DNA from: Chromatiales bacterium
GTDB lineage: Bacteria > Pseudomonadota > Gammaproteobacteria > Chromatiales > Chromatiaceae
DNA: 12,492 nt
Reading direction: 5' to 3'
NCBI GenBank assembly: GCA_022360595.1
Contig: JAKSCN010000012.1
Span: 1-12,492, forward strand
The position numbers and the translations under genes are program-made. Of this stretch, positions 6,943 through 12,492 are shown one piece after another (positions within the stretch are counted from its first letter, which is position 1; every line of letters starts with the position of its first letter). The notes below the pieces were generated by a model. The model searched no databases. It saw only the letters and a list, made by a program, of their open reading frames with translations, and was not told where the DNA came from.

Positions 6943-9900
6943 TCAAGCAGTTACTGCCTGGTCTCTCTTCGGCTCTTCAAAGCGAATCAAAAAAGCCAGC
7001 AGGGCCGGTATTACAAACAGCGTCAACAGTGTTGAGACTGCCAGGCCGCCTAAGATCACACTTCCCAGCCCTCGATAAAGTTCCGTACCCGAACCTTGCG
7101 CCAATACCAGCGGCAGCAGGCCAAACAGGCTGGTTGTGGTACTCATGAAGATGGGGCGGATACGGGTGCGCACCGAGTTGGTTACCGCCTCAAGTCCACG
7201 CATACCCTCAAAACGGACGTTATTGAGGGATTGATGAACGATCAGAATGGCATTATTGACCACCGTGCCCACCAGAATGATAAACCCGAGCATTACCAGG
7301 ATATCGAAAGGTTGTGGGGCGATGAACTGGTTCACTAACGCCAGACCGATGAAACCGCCAGCGGCAGCGAGGGGCACCGAGAGCATGATCAGCATCGGAT
7401 AGATGTAGTTGCCAAACAGCGCTGACATCAGGAGATAGGTGATTACCACGGCCAGAATGAAATTCCATTTCAGGGCATCGCGAGTGATGCTGAGCTTATC
7501 GGCGTTACCGCCGATAGTGATCTGGGCGCCGTTGAGTTTGCCGCTCTGCTCCAGGTTGGGCACCAGGTCGCCTGAGATCAACTCCATCGCTGATTCCAGC
7601 GGCATCTCATCGGGTGGGGTGACCTCCAGACGAATATTGCGCTTGCGCTCCAGATGGTCGATCTGGGTCATGCCCTGGCCGTAGTCCAGATTGACCAGAT
7701 CCCCGATGCGCACCAGTGAGCCGTAGGCGTTGGATATGGTGCTGTTGAGAATATCCTCGGGACTCTGGACCGATTGGCCGGCGCTTTTTACCACCAGATC
7801 CATCACCTTGGTGCCGTCAGGCTTGTACTCGCCGATTTTGCGGCCATCCATCAAGACATCGATATAGACCCCCAGCTCCTGTTCCGAGAGACCATTGGCC
7901 ACCACCTGAGAGCGGTGGGGTTGCAGGTTGGCCTCCGGGTAACTGATCTCCAGCGAGGGGACCGGTCGCACTTGAGCGTTCGGAATAGCCTGTTTCAGGG
8001 CGCCGAATAGTGTGCGGGTGGCCGCAACGATTTCGCTGATATTGCGTCCTGAGACATTGACGTCCACGGTACGGCCCTGGCCGATACCCGACTCAAAAAT
8101 CCCGCGCTGAATGCTAACCCCAAACATACCTGGAATGCTGTTCATGATATTGGTGAACAGCGGCATCATTTTGCGCGCTTCGGTATCGTGGTAGCTGGTG
8201 CCGCCAAACAGGGTGATGGCGTCCGAAGCGACATAGAAGAGATTCTTGATCTGTGGCACGTCGTCCACGTAGTCCTCTTCCAGGTGCCGTTTGGTGCGCT
8301 GATAGATGTAGTCACCAATTTCGCCACGCTTCTCGTTTGAGTAGCCGGGCGGGGGAACCAGGATGTTGAGAATCAGATTGCGGTTGCCTTGAGGCAGATA
8401 CTCTGCCTTTGGCAGCAGCGCCACCACCACGGTGATCGAAGCAGCAGTGAACAGGGCGACGGTGAAGAGCCGCGTAAAACTGTTTTTCAGGGTTAACCCC
8501 GACAGCCACATCAAGGTGCGCACGAACAGATTGCCACGTCTGTTATCTTTGGCTCCTGGATCGATATTATGATTACGCTTGGCCAGGCCGTAGAATTTGT
8601 GGGTCACTGCCGGGATGACTGAAATCGAGACAAACAGGCTGAGCACAATTGATGCGGTGATGGCGATCGCGATATCCCGAAACAGCTGACCCGCCTCCTC
8701 TTCGATGAAAATCACCGGGAGGAATACCGCAACGGTGGTTACCGTGGATGCGAGCACGGCTCCCCAGACCTCTTTGGTGCCTTCGTAAGAGGCCCGGAAG
8801 GGATCTTTACCCATGCGTCGGTGTCGGTCGATGTTCTCCAGCACCACAATTGAGTTATCGACCAGCATGCCCACCGCAAAGGTGATCCCCGCCAGACTGA
8901 TAACGTTGATATTGCGATCAAACAGGTACATGAAAAAGAACGTACCCATTACCGAGATAGGGATGGCGATGGCAACAGTCAGGGTGGAGCTGACTGAGCG
9001 CAGAAATAGCAGCAACACGCCAATGGCCAAGGCGCCGCCAATTAAAAGATTGGTCTGGACGGTATTGATAGCGGTGTTGATATAGGGGGTCTGGTCATAG
9101 ACCCAGTCGTAGTAGAGCCCCTCCTGGGCCAATACTCCAGCGTTCAGCTCATCCACTACTTGGCGCATCTGGGCGGTCAGCTCCAACACGTTGGCGCCGG
9201 CCTCTTTACGGATGCCGGTGACGATCATCGGCTGGCCATTATGCAGTACCGCCGGCGGATCAGAGGTGTAACCAAATCCGGTGGTGGCGATATCACTCAG
9301 ATAGATGCGGCGCAGGCCATCGTCACTGATCAGCACCTCACTGACATCAGCAGGGGATTGAAACTGGCTGGTGGTGCGCACCCGGTAGTTGCGCTTGGAT
9401 AACGGCAGTACACCGGCTGAGACGTCGCTGTTGGCGCTGTTGATGCGCTCGATAACACGCCCCAGTGTGATGCCGTGGCTGGCCAGTTTGTCCGGTGCGA
9501 CGGTCACCTCCAGACGCTTCTCGGCACCGCCGAACACAAACAGGGAGCCGACACCAGGCACGCGCTCCAGACTGTGTCTTACCTCGTTTTCAAAGAAGGT
9601 GCGGAAGTTCTTTATCCGTCCGGGGTCGCCCTCCTTGGACTTCAGCATCATCCAGATGACCGGTGAGTTTTCGGCGCTGGAGGTGCTGACCACCGGTTTA
9701 TCGGCGTTCTCGGGATAGCTCTTCACCTCGTTCAGCTTATTGGTGACCCGCACCATCGCCTGATCCAGGTCGGTGCCCACTTTAAAGGTGAGGTTGATGG
9801 TGCCGTAGTTGTTGTAGCTGGAACTCTCCATCAGGGTGAGCCCGGTCACACTCTTCAGCACATCCTCCTGGTCTTCAATGATCTCTTTTTCGATCTCATA

Positions 9901-10068
9901 GGGGCTGGCGCCGCCCCAGTTGGTATTGATGCTGATTTTCGGTGCTTCCACATCGGGGGTGAGCTGAATCGGCAGACGGGTCAGGCCAATAATACCGAAC
10001 AACACCACCAGAATAACGGCGGAGAAGGTCGAGACCGGTTGTTTAATTGAGAGTTTGACGAGATCCAT
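6943..10068 (-). CDS. RND efflux transporter permease (AcrB/HAE-1-like)
   Basis: An inner-membrane RND pump of about 1,041 residues, full length for the family (AcrB is 1,049). In numbering from the upstream GTG at 10074, TM1 is about 12-31, the first porter loop 32-340, TM2-TM6 about 343-492, TM7 about 539-555, the second porter loop 556-869 and TM8-TM12 about 870-1028. TM4 contains FAVGMLVDNSIVVLENIDR, with Asp406-Asn407 where AcrB has Asp407-Asp408. TM10 contains VGTVVNNAILIVHQ, with Asn940 at the place of AcrB Lys940. This D-N/N-N set is common in a large HAE-1-like branch and does not suggest inactivation. The pump should export hydrophobic or toxic compounds by proton exchange; the substrate is not deducible. 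I prefer ATG 10068 (AAGG 6 bases upstream) over GTG 10074, 6 bases earlier. It starts 8 bases after the fusion-protein stop, a clear operon. No TolC-like gene is in the window. Confidence 0.94.
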   Translation of the reverse strand: MDLVKLSIKQPVSTFSAVILVVLFGIIGLTRLPIQLTPDVEAPKISINTNWGGASPYEIEKEIIEDQEDVLKSVTGLTLMESSSYNNYGTINLTFKVGTDLDQAMVRVTNKLNEVKSYPENADKPVVSTSSAENSPVIWMMLKSKEGDPGRIKNFRTFFENEVRHSLERVPGVGSLFVFGGAEKRLEVTVAPDKLASHGITLGRVIERINSANSDVSAGVLPLSKRNYRVRTTSQFQSPADVSEVLISDDGLRRIYLSDIATTGFGYTSDPPAVLHNGQPMIVTGIRKEAGANVLELTAQMRQVVDELNAGVLAQEGLYYDWVYDQTPYINTAINTVQTNLLIGGALAIGVLLLFLRSVSSTLTVAIAIPISVMGTFFFMYLFDRNINVISLAGITFAVGMLVDNSIVVLENIDRHRRMGKDPFRASYEGTKEVWGAVLASTVTTVAVFLPVIFIEEEAGQLFRDIAIAITASIVLSLFVSISVIPAVTHKFYGLAKRNHNIDPGAKDNRRGNLFVRTLMWLSGLTLKNSFTRLFTVALFTAASITVVVALLPKAEYLPQGNRNLILNILVPPPGYSNEKRGEIGDYIYQRTKRHLEEDYVDDVPQIKNLFYVASDAITLFGGTSYHDTEARKMMPLFTNIMNSIPGMFGVSIQRGIFESGIGQGRTVDVNVSGRNISEIVAATRTLFGALKQAIPNAQVRPVPSLEISYPEANLQPHRSQVVANGLSEQELGVYIDVLMDGRKIGEYKPDGTKVMDLVVKSAGQSVQSPEDILNSTISNAYGSLVRIGDLVNLDYGQGMTQIDHLERKRNIRLEVTPPDEMPLESAMELISGDLVPNLEQSGKLNGAQITIGGNADKLSITRDALKWNFILAVVITYLLMSALFGNYIYPMLIMLSVPLAAAGGFIGLALVNQFIAPQPFDILVMLGFIILVGTVVNNAILIVHQSLNNVRFEGMRGLEAVTNSVRTRIRPIFMSTTTSLFGLLPLVLAQGSGTELYRGLGSVILGGLAVSTLLTLFVIPALLAFLIRFEEPKRDQAVTA

Positions 10069-10076
10069 GGTCACCC

Positions 10077-11126
10077 TTAATTGCTAATTACCTGAACTGC
10101 CTGATTCGGGCGCAGACGGTCATTGCCATCGATCACCACAGGCATTCCCTTACGGATACTGTTTTGGTTCACACCAATCGCTATGTCGGTGCGTGAGATA
10201 ATGGTGACCGGGATGAGTTGGGCTTTATCCTCTTTGATGCTATAGACGAATGTCTTGCCGTTCATGCGCACCACCGCATCGCGGGGAATCATCTGCAGGG
10301 TCTGCTTGCGCCCAGCCGCCACTTCGGCAGAGGCCGTCATGTTCTGCATGACGCCGGGCTGGTAGGGGATAGTGATCTTCAATAGTGCGCTTTTGCTACG
10401 TAGATCTGCAACCGGGATAAAACCTTTTACCGTGCCGGTTAGGCGAAGATCGAGGGCATTGATACTGATAGGGATAGTCTGCCCAACCTGTTGAAATTTA
10501 GCCATGTTTTCCGATACAGCGACTTTTACCACCAGATCTTCAGTGGAGGCGAGGCGGCAGACCGGCATGCCGGGCGCTAACCATTCGCCTTGCTCTTTCT
10601 GTTTCTCTAGCACAATGCCGTTGAATGGCGCACGCACCACGCTCTTATCCAGTTGCAGTTTCAGACGCTGCAGCTCTTCGTCCAGGGTTTCACGCTTTTT
10701 TTGCAGGGAGCGATGGTCAAACCGTGCGTCATCATAGGCCTGGCGACTGGCCGAATTCTTTTGCAGCAGGCTTTCCAGGCGTTTGAGGGTACGCCCAACC
10801 TTCTCTAAGTCGGCACTGACCTGGGCTTTCTCTTTGTTCTTGATATCGATGTCTTTACGGATCAGGTCGGTATTGAGTTCCAGTAGCGGATCCCCCGCCT
10901 TGAACTGCTTCCCTTCTGATATATGGAGCTTGGTGATCAGGCCAGAAACTTCACCGGAAACTGCGGAGATTCTGTCGAAATCGACAATGCCGGAGAGTGC
11001 CTGGGTCGCCGCCATCTCCTGCTCTTCCACCGGAACGGTGACCACCCGTGCTGGTGGTGGCGAGGCGCTCTGCACCTGGAGCGGGAGCAGGCTAACAAAT
11101 AGCAACAGTTGTGCAATCTTCTTCAT
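10077..11126 (-). CDS. Periplasmic adaptor (membrane fusion protein) of RND efflux pump
   Basis: A 349-residue HlyD/AcrA-family adaptor that links the RND pump encoded immediately downstream to an outer-membrane channel. Residues 1-21 form a signal peptide (MKKIAQLLLFVSLLPLQVQSA). No cysteine follows, so it is soluble or TM-anchored rather than a lipoprotein like AcrA. Two half-lipoyl segments are visible (about 54-87, SGEVSGLITKLHISEGK; and 163-195, VVRAPFNGIVLEKQKEQGEWL). They flank a coiled-coil hairpin (about 88-160, rich in Lys, Glu, Leu and Arg). A beta-barrel (about 196-270) and a membrane-proximal domain (about 275-349) follow. I prefer ATG 11126, which has GGA about 10 bases upstream and a canonical Lys-Lys signal start. 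An in-frame ATG at 11141 would add MEPLF but has no Shine-Dalgarno. It is the first gene of the pump unit; its promoter lies in the divergent region up to 11305. Confidence 0.92.
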   Translation of the reverse strand: MKKIAQLLLFVSLLPLQVQSASPPPARVVTVPVEEQEMAATQALSGIVDFDRISAVSGEVSGLITKLHISEGKQFKAGDPLLELNTDLIRKDIDIKNKEKAQVSADLEKVGRTLKRLESLLQKNSASRQAYDDARFDHRSLQKKRETLDEELQRLKLQLDKSVVRAPFNGIVLEKQKEQGEWLAPGMPVCRLASTEDLVVKVAVSENMAKFQQVGQTIPISINALDLRLTGTVKGFIPVADLRSKSALLKITIPYQPGVMQNMTASAEVAAGRKQTLQMIPRDAVVRMNGKTFVYSIKEDKAQLIPVTIISRTDIAIGVNQNSIRKGMPVVIDGNDRLRPNQAVQVISN

Positions 11127-11157
11127 AAAAAGAGGTTCCATTTACCGATAGTCGGAG

Positions 11158-11187
11158 GCCTTGACTGTGAGTTCTCAGCAGCAAGGC
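11158..11187. other. Stem-loop in leader of the efflux operon
   Basis: GCCTTG (11158-11163) plus CTG (11165-11167) pair with CAG (11179-11181) plus CAAGGC (11182-11187). This gives a 9-bp stem with one bulged base and an 11-base loop that is itself partly palindromic (TGAG/CTCA). On the minus strand it would sit about 30 bases before the adaptor start, in the probable 5' leader. On the plus strand it is followed, after a short gap, by a T-rich stretch (11191-11205), as in a loose terminator. Attenuation, antisense termination or chance are all possible. Confidence 0.3.
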
Positions 11188-11215
11188 GATGTTGTTTTTC
11201 TTTTCTGACCGTCCC

Positions 11216-11249
11216 GTTCAGGCGGTGTTCAGGATAGGTGGCATATCTT
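11216..11249 (+). promoter_or_regulatory. Candidate response-regulator box and promoter
   Basis: GTTCAGG at 11216-11222 is repeated exactly at 11227-11233, an 11-bp periodicity that places both half-sites on one DNA face. Ten bases later is TATCTT (11244-11249), 4 of 6 to the -10 consensus. PhoP, PmrA and related OmpR-class regulators bind 6-base direct repeats separated by 5 bases that replace the -35 element at about this distance from the -10. The box would drive the plus-strand unit that encodes such a regulator. A GGTGG/CCACC inverted pair (11237-11241 and 11251-11255) overlaps the -10. Confidence 0.4.
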
Positions 11250-11305
11250 ACCACCATAGACGATCTGATAGCGCAATCTTTTAACTGTGATGAAGGAGCA
11301 GAATG

Positions 11306-11824
11306 ATGAAAAAAACGCTACTAGCCACCAGCCTGGGTCTGTTAGTGATTTCCGGTACCGCAATGGCGGAACGTTCATTCCATGACCGGGCCAAAGTGCT
11401 TAATGTTGAACCGGTCTATGCCGTTGTGCAAGTGAATCGTCCGGAAGAGCGGTGCTGGACTGAGACCGTACGTTACCGCGAGAGAGGTTATGGCCGCGAT
11501 TCCGCAACACCGACCATTACCGGCGCCATTATCGGTGGGGTTGTGGGTAATCAGTTCGGCAAAGGCAGTGGTAATAAGGCAATGACTGCGGCAGGTGCTA
11601 TATTGGGAGCATCTGTAGGACATGATATAGGTAAGCGCGGCCACTCTGATAGTTATGTGACCAAAGAGCGTCGTTGTGAAGTTGTCGATAATTATGAAGA
11701 GCGGGAAGAGCTGACCGGCTATCGTGTAAAATACCGTTATGCGGGTAAAACTTTCTGGACTACAACAGATGAACATCCGGGGAAATTCCTCCCTGTGCGT
11801 GTCGAAGTTAGCCCGAGGTATTAA
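11306..11824 (+). CDS. Glycine-zipper (17-kDa-antigen-like) envelope protein
   Basis: A 172-residue exported protein. Residues 1-21 form a signal peptide (MKKTLLATSLGLLVISGTAMA, cleaved before Glu22). There is no lipobox cysteine, unlike the true 17-kDa surface lipoproteins. Residues 70-110 form a glycine-zipper two-helix segment (TITGAIIGGVVGNQFGKG and AAGAILGASVGHDIGK) with small residues every four positions, as in the Rick_17kDa_Anti/2TM family. This points to oligomeric packing in or near a membrane. Flanking regions each carry one cysteine (Cys50 and Cys124), which could form a periplasmic disulfide. The C-terminal part has aromatic strand repeats (YRVKYRYAGKTFWTTT, FLPVRVEV). ATG 11306 lies 7 bases after GAAGGAG (11292-11298); the tandem ATG at 11303 would leave only 4 bases. 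The PepSY gene starts 24 bases after its stop, so the two are probably co-transcribed. The precise function is unknown. Confidence 0.85.
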   Translation: MKKTLLATSLGLLVISGTAMAERSFHDRAKVLNVEPVYAVVQVNRPEERCWTETVRYRERGYGRDSATPTITGAIIGGVVGNQFGKGSGNKAMTAAGAILGASVGHDIGKRGHSDSYVTKERRCEVVDNYEEREELTGYRVKYRYAGKTFWTTTDEHPGKFLPVRVEVSPRY

Positions 11825-11848
11825 GGGGCGAGTCCATAAGGAGCTGAT

Positions 11849-12148
11849 GTGAAGCGTAGATCATTTGTCATTGCTGGAGTGCTCTGCTGCCTGATTGGCA
11901 GTAGCCAGCTTTGGGCCCAGGAGCCCCGTAATAGTTCGGGGCGGGGTATGGGCCAGAGTGACAAGAGCCTGACTCTGGATCGAGCGGTATCGAAAGTTCG
12001 GAAGCGGGGCGGGCGAGTACTCTCTGCAGAGACCGGCCGTTCCGGTGGCAAAGAGGTCTATCGTATTCGGGTATTGACCAAAGAGGGCAAAGTCAAGCGT
12101 CTGCGTATTGATCCTAAAACAGGCAAGCGACTGCCATCTTCACGCTAA
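11849..12148 (+). CDS. Small exported PepSY-domain protein
   Basis: A 99-residue protein with a signal peptide (residues 1-23, MKRRSFVIAGVLCCLIGSS, cleavage after LWA23) and one PepSY domain (about 41-94). The domain consists of the helix LTLDRAVSKVRKRGG, then strands RVLSAETGR, KEVYRIRVLTKEGKVKRLRID and the closing PKTGKRL. PepSY domains are thought to bind or inhibit proteases or to sense the periplasm (family knowledge). Small PepSY genes often sit directly ahead of two-component genes, as here. The protein is unusually basic, with many Arg and Lys. The start is GTG 11849, with TAAGGAG 5 bases before it; the ATG at 11847 is out of frame and meets a stop at once. It lies 31 bases upstream of the response-regulator gene, suggesting it is a periplasmic accessory of that two-component system, which is inference. 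Confidence 0.85.
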   Translation: MKRRSFVIAGVLCCLIGSSQLWAQEPRNSSGRGMGQSDKSLTLDRAVSKVRKRGGRVLSAETGRSGGKEVYRIRVLTKEGKVKRLRIDPKTGKRLPSSR

Positions 12149-12179
12149 TTTGCCAAGAAATCAGACTCTGAGAGACCAG

Positions 12180-12492
12180 ATGCGTTTACTGATAGTGGAA
12201 GATGAGCAGAGCCTGCGTGAGCAGCTTCAGCAGCAGTTGCAGGCAAAGGGCTACACGGTTGATACCGCTGCCGATGGTGCAGAAGGGCTGTTTCAGGGGC
12301 GTGAGTACCCCTATGATGTGGCAGTGATCGATATTGGGTTACCCAAACTTTCCGGTATTGAGCTGATTAAAACACTGCGTCAGGAGGGCTTTTCCTATCC
12401 GGTGCTGGTTCTTACCGCCCGTGGCAATTGGCAGGATAAGGTGGAGGGGCTGGAAGCCGGCGCCGATGACTATCTGGTCAAACCCTTCCACA
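12180..12492 (+). CDS. Response regulator, OmpR/PhoP-type receiver (3' end outside window)
   Basis: The first 104 residues of a two-component response regulator, cut by the window end. The receiver domain is intact up to that point. The acidic pocket is Glu7-Asp8 (MRLLIVEDE), the phospho-acceptor is Asp51 (VAVIDIGLPKLSG), the switch Thr is Thr79 (VLVLTARG), and Lys101 lies in GADDYLVKPFH. The spacing and the phrase EGLEAGADDYLVKPF are typical of the OmpR/PhoP/QseB subgroup with a C-terminal winged-helix DNA-binding domain; that part is not in the window. The start ATG 12180 has only a weak GAGAG (12170-12174) before it, so translation may be coupled to the PepSY gene, 31 bases upstream. A sensor kinase gene is expected just beyond the window. 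The 11-bp direct repeat at 11216-11233 is a candidate binding site. Confidence 0.93.
   Translation, partial: MRLLIVEDEQSLREQLQQQLQAKGYTVDTAADGAEGLFQGREYPYDVAVIDIGLPKLSGIELIKTLRQEGFSYPVLVLTARGNWQDKVEGLEAGADDYLVKPFH

Overview
The window looks like a chromosomal stretch from a gammaproteobacterium. The gene set (HrpA with its long C-terminal extension, a YchJ-type SEC-C protein, a DUF1631/PilZ pair, an AcrA/AcrB-like pump and a PepSY protein ahead of an OmpR-type regulator) is typical of free-living or host-associated members of that class. The purple-sulfur or sulfur-oxidiser branches are a reasonable guess, but this is inference from protein style only. No rRNA, tRNA or CRISPR array was seen. 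The only mobile-DNA traces are short transposon-end-like motifs.

Layout. Positions 1-2108 (+) are the C-terminal half of the RNA helicase HrpA, cut by the window edge. It is followed by a YchJ-family protein (2204-2695, +) and a secreted lytic transglycosylase with an N-terminal DUF4124 module (2809-3432, +). These meet a convergent two-gene unit on the minus strand: a 799-residue DUF1631 protein (3791-6190) and a PilZ protein (3445-3780), 10 bases apart and translationally close. Positions 6191-6645 form an AT-rich non-coding gap with a roughly 166-bp MITE-like stretch and a perfect 10-bp hairpin. Next, on the minus strand, is an efflux unit: membrane fusion protein (10077-11126), RND inner-membrane pump (6943-10068) and a 72-residue conserved-looking cytoplasmic protein (6646-6864). 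A divergent intergenic region separates it from a plus-strand series: a glycine-zipper envelope protein (11306-11824), a small PepSY protein (11849-12148) and an OmpR/PhoP-type response regulator (12180 to the window end).

How the parts may work together. The divergent region between the pump unit and the envelope/PepSY/regulator unit contains a 7-base direct repeat with 11-bp periodicity, followed 10 bases later by a -10-like hexamer. This is the architecture bound by PhoP/PmrA/QseB-class regulators, so the regulator encoded here may control its own unit, and perhaps the pump, in response to envelope conditions. The DUF1631-PilZ pair suggests a link between DUF1631, whose function is unknown, and cyclic-di-GMP signalling.

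No clearly new multi-gene system is evident. The best leads are the DUF1631-PilZ pair, the candidate regulator box, the small protein behind the pump, and the dispersed TAGGGYCTGTT motifs.
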